Positions 25,285 through 33,751 of a DNA stretch of 64,000 bases are shown piece after piece (positions within the stretch are counted from its first letter, which is position 1; the number at the start of each line of letters is the position of its first letter). Source of the DNA: Galbitalea sp036271875 (GTDB lineage Bacteria; Actinomycetota; Actinomycetes; Actinomycetales; Microbacteriaceae); the NCBI GenBank assembly GCA_036271875.1, contig DATAZU010000006.1:53020-117019 (forward strand). Reading direction: 5' to 3'. A program made the translations under genes and the position numbers. Under the pieces are notes generated by a model. That model saw nothing but the letters and a program-made list of their open reading frames with translations, ran no database searches and had not been told where the DNA came from.

Positions 25285-26160
25285 ATGACCGCGGAGAGCG
25301 AACGGCAGGAACTGCTGATCGTTACCGGGATGTCCGGTGCCGGCCGGTCCACGGTGGGGAACGCCCTTGAGGACCTCGGCTGGTACGTCGTGGACAACCT
25401 TCCGCCGCAGATGCTGCGGCCGCTCGTCGATCTGGCGGAGCGCGCGAGTGACTCTCTGCCGAAGATCGCCGCCATTGTGGACATCCGCGGGGGCAAGTTG
25501 TTCTCCGATGTCATGCAGGCCATCGGAGAACTTCGGGTGAACGCTCGGGTGCGTGTGCTGTACCTTGACGCGACCGATTCAGTGCTGGTGCGGCGCTTCG
25601 AGCAGGTGCGCAGACCGCACCCGCTCCAGGGAGACGGAACTCTGCTCGACGGCATCGCGAATGAGCGACGCAGGATGGAAGAGTTGCGCGAGACCAGCGA
25701 CATCGTCATCGACACCTCCGAACTCAACATCCATCAGTTGGCAACGACGATCGCGGAGAAGTTCTCCGAGGTGGATGCCCCCGGCGTCCAGGTGACCATC
25801 ATGACCTTCGGCTTCAAGTACGGCCTCCCGGCCGACGCCGATCTCGTCGCCGACATGCGATTCCTGCCTAACCCGTTCTGGATCCCGGAGCTGAAAGCTC
25901 TCACCGGCCTCGATGAAGAGGTCAGGCAGTTCGTCCTTGGCGCGGAGGGCGCAACCGAATTCGTGGAAAGCTATGCAAAGGCGCTCTCGCCAGTGCTGGC
26001 CGGATACCAACGCGAGAATAAGAGACACGCTACGATCGCCATTGGGTGCACGGGTGGGAAGCATCGCTCGGTCGCCGTCGGTGAGAAGCTGGCTAGTCTG
26101 CTTCGCCAAGAACCCGGCGTTGCGGTCAACGTCAAGCACCGCGATCTCGGTCGCGAGTAG
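25285..26160 (+). CDS. rapZ: RapZ/YvcJ family nucleotide-binding protein
   Basis: 291 residues from ATG 25285. P-loop VTGMSGAGRST (about 13-23), VVDNLPPQML, RRPHPLQGDG, TFGFKYGLPADADLVADMRFLPNP and GCTGGKHRSV, all hallmarks of the RapZ family. E. coli RapZ is an RNase E adapter for GlmZ; in Gram-positives the protein binds nucleotides and its role is less clear. The order uvrC-rapZ-whiA is conserved in actinobacteria, but the yvcK gene that usually separates rapZ from whiA is missing here. Confidence 0.93.
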   Translation: MTAESERQELLIVTGMSGAGRSTVGNALEDLGWYVVDNLPPQMLRPLVDLAERASDSLPKIAAIVDIRGGKLFSDVMQAIGELRVNARVRVLYLDATDSVLVRRFEQVRRPHPLQGDGTLLDGIANERRRMEELRETSDIVIDTSELNIHQLATTIAEKFSEVDAPGVQVTIMTFGFKYGLPADADLVADMRFLPNPFWIPELKALTGLDEEVRQFVLGAEGATEFVESYAKALSPVLAGYQRENKRHATIAIGCTGGKHRSVAVGEKLASLLRQEPGVAVNVKHRDLGRE

Positions 26161-26241
26161 CACCCGACCACCGCGCGGCGATGATCGCGCACCGCGATAT
26201 CTGAACAAAAGTACCGAGTAGAAGGAACTGAGGAGCCGGTT

Positions 26242-27219
26242 GTGACGCTGACCGCCGATGTCAAAGACGAACTCGCGAGAATCGGCGTCAGCAAGACAAC
26301 CGTCCGAGCTGCCGAACTCGCGACCATCCTGCGCTTTGCCGGTGGCCTGCACGTCATCTCGAACCGCATCGCTGTGGAGGCCGAACTCGACAGCCCGGTG
26401 CTTGGCCGCCGCGTTCGCAAGGATCTCGCCGAGCTATACGGCGTGCACAGCGAGGTTGCCGTTGTCTCGGCATCCGGCACGCGTCAAGCGAGCCACTATC
26501 TCGTTCGCGTCGTAGACGGGGGAGAGACTCTCGCTCGCCAGACCGGACTACTGGACGCTCGTCGTCGGCCCATCCGCGGGCTGCCGAACCGCCTCACCAC
26601 GGGCTCGCGGGAAGAGCTCGCCGCGGTCTGGCGCGGTGCTTTTCTCGCGCGTGGCACGCTCACCGACCCGGGACGCTCGGCGGCGCTCGAGGTCATCTGC
26701 CCGGGAAACGAGGCGGCAATGGCGCTCGTTGGGGCTGCGGGCCGTCTGCACATCTCGTCGAAGGCGCGAGAGGTTCGCGGCGTGCACCGGGTGGTGATCC
26801 GTGACGGTGAGGCCATCAGCCAGATGCTCGTACTCATGGGGGCTGAGTCGAGCGTCGCCGCATGGGAAGAGATGCGGCAGCGCCGCGAGGTGCGCGCGAC
26901 CGCAAACCGCCTGGTTAACTTCGACGATGCCAACCTGCGCCGGTCGGCCCAGGCAGCAGTTGCGGCCTGCTCGCGTGTCGAACGGGCCCTGGAGATCTTG
27001 AGCGACGACGTGCCGGAGCACCTCCGCTATGCCGGCGACCTGCGCCTGCGCTTCCGCGATGCGAGTCTCGATGAGCTCGGGCACCACGCAGAACCGCCCA
27101 TGACGAAGGATGCCGTTGCCGGCCGCATCCGTCGACTGCTTGCGATGGCGGACAAACGCGCATCCGACCTGGGAATCCCGGGAACCGACGCCAACCTTCC
27201 GCCGGATCTCGACGAATAG
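26242..27219 (+). CDS. whiA: WhiA DNA-binding protein
   Basis: 325 residues from GTG 26242. N-terminal WhiA domain related to LAGLIDADG homing endonucleases (about 10-200: CRIGVSKTTVRAAELATIL-like start, GAFLARGTLTDPGR, YHLRV-type repeats) and a C-terminal helix-turn-helix (about 220-310: DANLRRSAQAAVAA, LGHHAEPPMTKDAVAGRIRR). In Streptomyces it controls sporulation septation with WhiB; in non-sporulating actinobacteria and firmicutes it affects division and chromosome segregation. Normal length. The 116-base gap to sodA has no clear terminator. Confidence 0.95.
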   Translation: MTLTADVKDELARIGVSKTTVRAAELATILRFAGGLHVISNRIAVEAELDSPVLGRRVRKDLAELYGVHSEVAVVSASGTRQASHYLVRVVDGGETLARQTGLLDARRRPIRGLPNRLTTGSREELAAVWRGAFLARGTLTDPGRSAALEVICPGNEAAMALVGAAGRLHISSKAREVRGVHRVVIRDGEAISQMLVLMGAESSVAAWEEMRQRREVRATANRLVNFDDANLRRSAQAAVAACSRVERALEILSDDVPEHLRYAGDLRLRFRDASLDELGHHAEPPMTKDAVAGRIRRLLAMADKRASDLGIPGTDANLPPDLDE

Positions 27220-27335
27220 CACGGTCGATTTCGGGAAGCAACCACGGGTGTGCCGGGTTGTCGTCAGTAGACTGAAATAGTCCCCCGAACTCAATTCCTT
27301 TGTGCGGTCCGGGGCCAATTTGCTAGGAGAATTCG

Positions 27336-27962
27336 ATGGCTGAGTACACACTTCCAGATCTTCCCTACGACTATGCGGCGCTCGAGCCACACATCAGTGC
27401 GCGCATTATGGAGTTGCATCACGACAAGCACCACGCGGTGTATGTCGCTGGTGCAAACACCGCTCTCGCCAAGCTCGCGGACGCACGGGAGTCGGGGGAC
27501 TACACCAATGTTCCCAAGCTCGAAAAGGACCTCGCGTTCCACCTCGGCGGGCACATCAATCACTCGATCTTCTGGAAGAACCTCTCACCGGACGGCGGCG
27601 ACAAGCCGACCGGCGAGCTCGGTGCGGCCATCGATGAGTTCTTCGGCTCATATGACAAGTTCGTAGGCCACTTCTCAGCGGCGGCGACGAGCCTTCAGGG
27701 CTCGGGCTGGGCTGTGCTGTCCTGGGATCCGGTCGGCAAGCAACTGCTGATCCAGCAGATGTACGACCAGCAGGGGAACACCGCGCTCGGCACGATTCCG
27801 GTGCTGCAGCTGGACATGTGGGAGCACGCCTTCTACCTCGACTACGTCAACGTGAAGGCCGATTACGTGAAGGCGTTCTGGAACATCGCAAACTGGGCCG
27901 ACGCGCAGGCACGCTTCGAGGCAGCGCGTTCGGGGGCCAGTTCGCTACTGCTACTCTCGTAA
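27336..27962 (+). CDS. sodA: Superoxide dismutase (Mn/Fe)
   Basis: 208 residues from ATG 27336, with AGGAGA as ribosome site. Metal ligands: His in MELHHDKHH, His in HLGGHINHSIFW, and Asp/His in LDMWEHAFYLDY. Gly and Gln in GSGWAVL and IQQMYDQQGNT suggest the Mn-type, but metal choice cannot be settled by eye. It has no signal peptide, so it is cytosolic. It converts superoxide to peroxide and oxygen. A strong hairpin immediately after the stop isolates it from gapA. Confidence 0.96.
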   Translation: MAEYTLPDLPYDYAALEPHISARIMELHHDKHHAVYVAGANTALAKLADARESGDYTNVPKLEKDLAFHLGGHINHSIFWKNLSPDGGDKPTGELGAAIDEFFGSYDKFVGHFSAAATSLQGSGWAVLSWDPVGKQLLIQQMYDQQGNTALGTIPVLQLDMWEHAFYLDYVNVKADYVKAFWNIANWADAQARFEAARSGASSLLLLS

Positions 27963-27968
27963 TGGCAT

Positions 27969-28013
27969 CGTGGCCGGGGTTTTCGAGCATTTTCGCCGAG
28001 AACCCCGGCCACG
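27969..28013 (+). terminator. Intrinsic terminator between sodA and gapA
   Basis: A 17-base stem, 27969-27985 with 27997-28013, has one G-T wobble and an 11-base loop. CAGTTTTAC follows. Confidence 0.88.
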
Positions 28014-28086
28014 TCAGTTTTACAACTCTCTACCACCACTAAACGAGCGACTGACTGAACGGTCGCCCCAAACCCATGGAGATACA

Positions 28087-29091
28087 TTGAGCGTCAAGAT
28101 TGGTATCAATGGCTTCGGCCGCATCGGCCGCAACTACTTCCGCGCAGCACTCGCCAAGGGGAGTGACCTCGAAATCGTCGCGGTCAACGACCTGACCGAT
28201 CCGAAGACGCTCGCTCATCTGCTCAAGTACGACTCCATCGCCGGAAAGCTGAACGCCGAGGTGTCGGTCGATGGTGACAGCATTGTCGTCAACGGCAAGC
28301 GCATCAAGGTTTTGGCGCAGCGTGACCCCGCTGAGTTGCCCTGGGGCGAGCTGGGCGTCGAGATCGTTATCGAATCCACCGGATTCTTCACCAACGCCGA
28401 CAAGGCAAAGGCGCACATCGACGCTGGCGCCAAGAAGGTGATCATCTCGGCTCCCGCGAGCAACGAGGACGCGACCTTCGTCATCGGCGTCAATGACAAC
28501 ACCTACGACCCGGCTAAGCACAACATCATCTCGAATGCTTCGTGCACCACGAACAGCCTCGCGCCGCTCGCCAAGGTGTTCAACGACAAGTTCGGCATCG
28601 AGCGTGGTCTCATGACGACCATCCACTCATACACGGCAGACCAGAACCTTCAGGATGGCCCGCACAGCGACCTGCGTCGTGCCCGTGCCGCGGCCCTCAG
28701 TATCATCCCGACGTCGAGTGGCGCGGCAAAGGCGATCGGTCTCGTTCTGCCTGAGCTGGCCGGGCGTTTGGATGGCTACGCGCTCCGCGTGCCCACGCCG
28801 ACGGGATCCATCACGGACCTGACGCTCACCACCAAGTCGACCGTGACCGTCGACGAGATCAAGGCCGCGTACAAGGAGGCGGCCGAAGGTCCGCTGAAGG
28901 GCATCCTCGAGTACACCGAGGACGAGATCGTCTCGCACGACATCGTCGGCAACCCGCACTCCTCGATCTTCGACGCTGGGCTGAGCCGCGTGCTCGGCGA
29001 CCAGGTGAAGATCTCCGCGTGGTACGACAACGAGTGGGGCTTCTCCAACCGCCTGGTCGAGCTCGCCGAACTCGTCGCTTCGCACCTGTAG
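28087..29091 (+). CDS. gap: Glyceraldehyde-3-phosphate dehydrogenase
   Basis: 334 residues from TTG 28087, with GGAG eight bases upstream; the frame stays open upstream into the terminator but has no ribosome signal there. NAD-binding GINGFGRIGRN at residues about 6-16, catalytic Cys153 in SNASCTTNSLAP, and HSYTADQN. It oxidises glyceraldehyde 3-phosphate to 1,3-bisphosphoglycerate. First gene of gap-pgk-tpiA, with pgk 10 bases downstream. A TTG start on a highly expressed gene is uncommon. Confidence 0.97.
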   Translation: MSVKIGINGFGRIGRNYFRAALAKGSDLEIVAVNDLTDPKTLAHLLKYDSIAGKLNAEVSVDGDSIVVNGKRIKVLAQRDPAELPWGELGVEIVIESTGFFTNADKAKAHIDAGAKKVIISAPASNEDATFVIGVNDNTYDPAKHNIISNASCTTNSLAPLAKVFNDKFGIERGLMTTIHSYTADQNLQDGPHSDLRRARAAALSIIPTSSGAAKAIGLVLPELAGRLDGYALRVPTPTGSITDLTLTTKSTVTVDEIKAAYKEAAEGPLKGILEYTEDEIVSHDIVGNPHSSIFDAGLSRVLGDQVKISAWYDNEWGFSNRLVELAELVASHL

Positions 29092-29101
29092 AGAAGCAAC
29101 T

Positions 29102-30322
29102 GTGACGCTTCGCACCCTCGAGAGCCTCGGCGACCTCGCCGGAAAGCGCGTTATCGTCCGGTGTGACCTGAACGTTCCGCTGAAGAACGCGCAGATCACC
29201 GACGATGGCCGCATCCGCGCTTCGCTTGGTACCCTCCGGACGCTGATCAAGGCCGGCGCACGACTGGTTGTGATCTCCCACCTCGGGCGCCCGGAGGGCT
29301 CGCCCGACCACAAATACAGCCTTGCACCAGTGGCCCGGCGGCTCTCCGAACTCCTTGGCCAGCCCGTCGAGTTTGCGAAAGATACCGTGGGCGACTCCGC
29401 GGAGAAGGCCGTGGCCGGACTGAAGGATGGCGACGTCGTTCTCCTCGAGAACCTGCGCTTCAATGCCGACGAAACCAGCAAACACGAGCATGAACGCAAG
29501 GACTTCGCGAAGAAGCTCGCAAAGTTTGGTGACGCGTTCGTATCGGATGGTTTCGGTGTCGTTCATCGCAAGCAGGCGAGTGTCTACGAGCTGGCCGAAG
29601 CTCTGCCCAGCGCGGCCGGTTTGCTCATCGAGGAGGAACTTAAGGTTCTCCAGCAGCTGACCGTGAGCCCCGAGAAGCCGTACACGGTGGTTCTCGGCGG
29701 CTCAAAGGTGTCGGACAAGCTCGCGGTCATCGAAGCACTGCTTCCCCGCGTCGATCGCCTGTTAGTCGGTGGCGGGATGTTGTTCACGTTCCTGTACGCG
29801 CAGGGCCTCAAGGTCGGCGGAAGCCTCCTGGAGAAGGATCAGGTCGACACGGTCAAGGGCTATCTCGCGAAGGCGAAGGAGCTCGGAGTGCAGATCGTGC
29901 TGCCGTCGGATGTCGTTGTCGCGGAGCGCTTCGGTGGCGATGCCAGGCACGTGGTCGCGCCCGCGTCTGCGATCGAGGATACCGAGTTCGGCGCATCCGG
30001 TCTTGGACTGGACATCGGACCGGACACGTCGGCCAACTTCGCGTCGATCATCGAGAGTTCCGCAACCGTGTTCTGGAACGGCCCAATGGGCGTGTTTGAG
30101 TTGCCGCCGTTTGCTGCGGGAACGCGCGCGATCGCCGATGCCCTCACCAAGGTTCACGGTCTCGCGGTTGTCGGTGGCGGCGACTCCGCTGCTGCGGTTC
30201 GCGAGCTCGGCTTCTCGGACAACCAGTTTGGTCACATTTCGACGGGTGGCGGTGCGAGCCTCGAGTTCCTCGAGGGCAAGCGGCTGCCGGGGCTGGAGGT
30301 TCTCGGATGGCAAGCACAGTGA
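29102..30322 (+). CDS. pgk: Phosphoglycerate kinase
   Basis: 406 residues from GTG 29102, with GAGAAG upstream. N-terminal substrate residues RVIVRCDLNVPL and LISHLGRPEG-type VISHLGRPEG, ENLRFN, and C-terminal nucleotide motifs LGGSKVSDK, FWNGPMGVFE, VVGGGDSAAA and HISTGGGASLEFLEG. It makes ATP from 1,3-bisphosphoglycerate. The last 16 bases overlap the start of tpiA, giving tight translational coupling. Confidence 0.98.
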   Translation: MTLRTLESLGDLAGKRVIVRCDLNVPLKNAQITDDGRIRASLGTLRTLIKAGARLVVISHLGRPEGSPDHKYSLAPVARRLSELLGQPVEFAKDTVGDSAEKAVAGLKDGDVVLLENLRFNADETSKHEHERKDFAKKLAKFGDAFVSDGFGVVHRKQASVYELAEALPSAAGLLIEEELKVLQQLTVSPEKPYTVVLGGSKVSDKLAVIEALLPRVDRLLVGGGMLFTFLYAQGLKVGGSLLEKDQVDTVKGYLAKAKELGVQIVLPSDVVVAERFGGDARHVVAPASAIEDTEFGASGLGLDIGPDTSANFASIIESSATVFWNGPMGVFELPPFAAGTRAIADALTKVHGLAVVGGGDSAAAVRELGFSDNQFGHISTGGGASLEFLEGKRLPGLEVLGWQAQ

Positions 30323-31107
30323 CCGCAGAGCGAGTCCCGTTCATCGCGGGCAACTGGAAGATGAACCTCGACCATCTACAGTCGATCGCGTTCGTCCAGA
30401 AACTGGCATGGTCGCTGCGGGACGCCCGTCACGACTTTGCGGCGACCGAGGTTGCCGTCTTCCCACCATTCACGGACCTTCGGTCGGTGCAGACGCTAAT
30501 CTCGGCCGACAAGCTTGAGCTTGGTTTCGGCGCACAGGATGTCTCTTCCCATGTCAGCGGAGCATTCACCGGCGAAGTCTCGGCGGAATTCCTGAAGGCT
30601 CTCGACGTGCAGTACGTGATCATCGGTCACTCGGAGCGGCGCCAGTACCACCACGAGTCCGACGAATTGATTGCGGAAAAGGTCGCGATTACCCTCGCGA
30701 ACGGAATGGTCCCGGTGATCTGCGTCGGCGAGACCGCGGAAGACCTCGAGCTCTACGGTCCGAGCGCTGTTCCCGTCTCGCAACTTCACGCGGCTCTTGC
30801 CCTCGCCGGCGGAGCGACCAACATTGTCGTCGCCTATGAGCCGGTGTGGGCCATCGGCTCCGGGCAGGCCGCGACACCCGATCAGGCCGAACAGGTCGCC
30901 GAGCAGCTTCGCTATGTCGTTGCCGAGGTTCTCGGCGGCGACGTCGCCGACGCCACGCGCATCCTGTATGGCGGTTCCGTGAAGGCGACGAACATCGCGG
31001 GATTCCTTCGCCAGCCGAACGTTGACGGGGCTCTCGTCGGGGGAGCGAGCCTAGATATCAACGAGTTCGCGAGTATCTCGCAGTTCCGCAAGCACGTCGG
31101 AACCTAG
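30307..31107 (+). CDS. tpiA: Triosephosphate isomerase
   Basis: 266 residues from ATG 30307, inside the end of pgk. GNWKMN near residue 16 contains the active-site Asn and Lys, IIGHSERR holds electrophilic His108, and AYEPVWAIGSG holds the catalytic base Glu178. GGSVKATN and DGALVGGASL bind phosphate. It interconverts dihydroxyacetone phosphate and glyceraldehyde 3-phosphate. Last metabolic gene of the block; secG follows after 56 bases with its own likely promoter. Confidence 0.98.
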   Translation: MASTVTAERVPFIAGNWKMNLDHLQSIAFVQKLAWSLRDARHDFAATEVAVFPPFTDLRSVQTLISADKLELGFGAQDVSSHVSGAFTGEVSAEFLKALDVQYVIIGHSERRQYHHESDELIAEKVAITLANGMVPVICVGETAEDLELYGPSAVPVSQLHAALALAGGATNIVVAYEPVWAIGSGQAATPDQAEQVAEQLRYVVAEVLGGDVADATRILYGGSVKATNIAGFLRQPNVDGALVGGASLDINEFASISQFRKHVGT

Positions 31108-31121
31108 GGCCAACCCTTAGT

Positions 31122-31127
31122 TATACT
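31122..31127 (+). promoter_or_regulatory. -10 box TATACT before secG
   Basis: TATACT lies about 30 bases before the expected leader end and 36 bases before GTG 31164. GAAAGG at about 31151-31156 can serve as ribosome site. Confidence 0.45.
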
Positions 31128-31163
31128 GTTCGAGGCCTCGTTGGCCGCTGTGAAAGGTTTGTC

Positions 31164-31412
31164 GTGGCAATTCTCCAGGTAGTTCTCGAGGTCATTCTTG
31201 GGCTTGTGAGCCTACTGCTGACCCTGCTGATCCTGCTCCACCGTGGGCGGGGAGGCGGTCTGTCCGACATGTTTGGTGGCGGTGTGACGTCCAACCTCGG
31301 AGCATCGGGTGTCGCCGAGCGCAATCTGAATCGCATCACGGTGATCCTCATTTTGGTGTGGATTACCTGCATCATCGTGCTCGGGTTGATCCTGAAGTTC
31401 TCGAATTCCTGA
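31164..31412 (+). CDS. secG: Preprotein translocase subunit SecG
   Basis: 82 residues from GTG 31164. Two membrane helices (about 5-24 and 58-78) flank a cytoplasmic loop HRGRGGGLSDMFGGG, the SecG signature. It assists SecYE during export. The position after tpiA is conserved in many actinobacteria. rbpA follows after 40 bases. Confidence 0.95.
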   Translation: MAILQVVLEVILGLVSLLLTLLILLHRGRGGGLSDMFGGGVTSNLGASGVAERNLNRITVILILVWITCIIVLGLILKFSNS

Positions 31413-31452
31413 TAAACCCGATTTTAGAGATTCTTAACGAAGAGAGTTCGAA

Positions 31453-31815
31453 GTGGCATCTGGCGGTAGTGCTATTCGCGGTTCGCGCGTCGGAGCTGGC
31501 CCGATGGGCGAGCAGGATCGCGGCTTTCACGCCGATCGCATCCAGATTTCGTACTGGGATGAGCTTGGCAACGAGACCGTCCGTAATTTCGCCGCCAACC
31601 TGCCCGAAGAAGAGATCCCCGACATCATCGACTCTCCGTCGACGGGACTGCCTGCCGGACGCGATCGCAACAACCCACCATCGGTTGCCAAGCTCGAGCC
31701 GTACAAGACGCACCTGGCCTACGTCAAGGAGCGTCGCACCGAAAAGGAAGCGGCCGAACTCCTCGAAGAGGCGCTCGAGCAGCTCCGCGCGCGTCGCGGC
31801 AAGGTCACGAGCTAG
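31453..31815 (+). CDS. rbpA: RNA polymerase-binding protein RbpA
   Basis: 120 residues from GTG 31453. N-terminal GGSAIRGSRVGAGPM, a core with ISYWDELGNETVRNFAAN, the basic linker region and a C-terminal sigma-interaction helix (KERRTEKEAAELLEEALEQLRARRG). RbpA stabilises sigma-A/group II holoenzymes and open complexes and is restricted to Actinobacteria. The core has no CxxC zinc pair, as in some family members. Its 3' side is the repeat-rich gap shared with pgl. Confidence 0.93.
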   Translation: MASGGSAIRGSRVGAGPMGEQDRGFHADRIQISYWDELGNETVRNFAANLPEEEIPDIIDSPSTGLPAGRDRNNPPSVAKLEPYKTHLAYVKERRTEKEAAELLEEALEQLRARRGKVTS

Positions 31816-31845
31816 CTTTCTCGTCCGGTCCCTCGATCCGATCCG

Positions 31846-31967
31846 CCCGCCTTCACCTGTTGTGCAGGTATCCCGCCTTCACCTGTTGTGCAGGTATCGC
31901 GGCGCGTGAGGTCTATCTGACCAGTACAACTGGCACGCAGGCGGACGATTTACCTGCACAACAGGTG
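31846..31967. repeat. Tandem and inverted repeat cluster between rbpA and pgl
   Basis: A 26-base unit is repeated exactly at 31846-31871 and 31872-31897. Each copy holds CACCTGTTGTGCAGGTA (31854-31870 and 31880-31896), whose exact reverse complement is at 31951-31967. Two left arms thus compete for one right arm. An internal CCAGT-ACA-ACTGG hairpin sits at 31921-31933. The core CCTGTTGTGCAGG is shared with the repeat at 2773-2785. Confidence 0.9.
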
Positions 31968-31973
31968 TGGGGA

Positions 31974-32765
31974 CTACTCGTCGTCCGAGGTCCAGAACTG
32001 CTCCGGCGTCGTCAGGTTCGCGGGCACTTCGGCTGCGGCATCCTGGTCGACCAGAAACAGCGTGCTTTTGCGAGCCTTGACGCCGGCCGCCGGAACCTCG
32101 AACACGCTCGCGTCCGCAAGCGTGAGACCAAGTGCCGAAGCCTTGTCGGCGCCGGCCAGCACCAGCCAGATGCGTTCAGAAGAGTTGATCACGGGCAGTG
32201 TCAGGCTTAACCGCTCCGGTGGCGGCTTGGGCGAGTTGCGAACGGGGATAACCGTGCGGTCTTCGACCTGGATGCCGCTGCGCTCGGGAAATAGCGATGC
32301 GATGTGTCCGTCGGGCCCGACACCGAGAAATGTGATGTCGAACTCCGGATAGTCGGCGCCGGCCGGGGCGTGCGCCTTCAACTCGGCGGCATACGCGGCG
32401 GCCGCGTCATCCAGTTCAACACCCGCATCGGACGCGCCGAATGCGTGGACCCTACCCTCGTCGAGGGGGATGTGTGCGAGCAGCGCCTCGCGAGCCTGGG
32501 TCTCGTTGCGCTCCGAGTCGCCGTCTGGAAGCCAGCGTTCGTCGCCCCACCAGAAGTTGACTTTCGACCAGTCGACCGAGTCTCGGGATGTGGACGCGTT
32601 GACCGCGGCGAGTGTGGCGTACCCCATCGTGCCGCCCGTGAGTACGACGGTCGCCTCGCTCTTGTGCTCGATGAACTTGCGAATCTTCTTGAGAAAGCGC
32701 TCGGCAAGAACACTCGCGAGGGTTTGCTTATCCGGATAGACGATGACCCTGCGCTCGACGGTCAC
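31974..32765 (-). CDS. pgl: 6-phosphogluconolactonase
   Basis: 263 residues from GTG 32765, which overlaps the opcA stop (GTGA). TVVLTGGTMG near the N-terminus, NFWWGDERWLP with the conserved DER, and FLGVGPDGHIASLFP with the catalytic His. It hydrolyses 6-phosphogluconolactone made by Zwf. A longer reading frame upstream lies inside opcA and is not used. Last gene of the tkt-tal-pgi-zwf-opcA-pgl operon. Confidence 0.95.
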   Translation of the reverse strand: MTVERRVIVYPDKQTLASVLAERFLKKIRKFIEHKSEATVVLTGGTMGYATLAAVNASTSRDSVDWSKVNFWWGDERWLPDGDSERNETQAREALLAHIPLDEGRVHAFGASDAGVELDDAAAAYAAELKAHAPAGADYPEFDITFLGVGPDGHIASLFPERSGIQVEDRTVIPVRNSPKPPPERLSLTLPVINSSERIWLVLAGADKASALGLTLADASVFEVPAAGVKARKSTLFLVDQDAAAEVPANLTTPEQFWTSDDE

Positions 32766-33751
32766 TTCTTCGCCTGCGGCTTTGCCTCGTCGCGAGCCCC
32801 GGCACCGATGTGAGCGGTCTTCTCCAACTGTGCAACGCCGTCGCGGATCACCTCGCCGAAGAGCCAGTCGGGATCGAGTCGACGAAGCTCTTCCGCAAGG
32901 CAGTCGCGGAGACTGCGGCGGGGGAGCGAGATGTCGTGAGTCGGCTGGCCGGGCTGCTTGAGTGTTGCGATGTTCGGTATTGCTCGCTCGAGTTCGATCG
33001 TGCCGGACGCGCGATGAAGACGAACTCCGTGAATCCCGCTCGATCCGGTTGATCGGTTCGACATCGTCAGTTGCACCTCGACCTTGAGCTGCTCCTGCAG
33101 CCATGCGGCAAGGAGCACCGTTGACGGCGAATCAACGGCGCCGTCGACCTCGACCCCGGTGATCGTCTCGTACGGTGGCTGATCGAGAACAGCGGCAAGC
33201 TGGGCGCGCCACAACGTGAGACGGGTCCACGCGAAGTCGGTGTCGCCCGGCGCGTAGCTCTTCGCAAGATGCTCAAGAGCGGCGAGGGGATTCTTTGCTG
33301 CGGCAGCGTCAGTGATCCGACGTTGGGCAATTCGCCCCAACGCCGACTGCGAGGCGTTGTGCGGACCGTCTCCCGGCCACCACACGACCACGGGTGCATC
33401 CGGGAGGAGTAGGCCCGTAACGAGGCCCTCCTTGTCACTCGCCGTGTCTCCATAGGCGCGGACGACAATTACCTCACTCGCACCGGCGTCGCCGCCCACG
33501 CGGATCTGCGCGTCCAGCCGGGCGTCACTGTGATCGTTCTTGTCGCCGCTGGTTGAAACCACGATGACACGCATCGGATGCTCGCGGGAGGCATCGTTCG
33601 CCGCTTCGATGGCCTCTTCTTCTTCGCCGAGCCGTGTGGAGATGATCAGGGTGAGCACGCGACCGAGAGCAACGGCGCCACCCTCCTCACGGATCTTGAC
33701 CAGTGTCTTCGAGACCTGGCTCGTTGTGGTGTCGGGAAGGTCGACAATCAT
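32762..33751 (-). CDS. opcA: Glucose-6-phosphate dehydrogenase assembly protein OpcA
   Basis: 329 residues from ATG 33751, overlapping the zwf stop by four bases. It starts MIVDLPDTTTSQVSKTLV, with EHPMRVIVV, LLPDAPVVVWWPGD and DSPSTVLLAAWLQEQL, all typical of OpcA. The protein allosterically activates or assembles Zwf in cyanobacteria and actinobacteria. Its position between zwf and pgl is the standard arrangement. Confidence 0.95.
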   Translation of the reverse strand: MIVDLPDTTTSQVSKTLVKIREEGGAVALGRVLTLIISTRLGEEEEAIEAANDASREHPMRVIVVSTSGDKNDHSDARLDAQIRVGGDAGASEVIVVRAYGDTASDKEGLVTGLLLPDAPVVVWWPGDGPHNASQSALGRIAQRRITDAAAAKNPLAALEHLAKSYAPGDTDFAWTRLTLWRAQLAAVLDQPPYETITGVEVDGAVDSPSTVLLAAWLQEQLKVEVQLTMSNRSTGSSGIHGVRLHRASGTIELERAIPNIATLKQPGQPTHDISLPRRSLRDCLAEELRRLDPDWLFGEVIRDGVAQLEKTAHIGAGARDEAKPQAKK

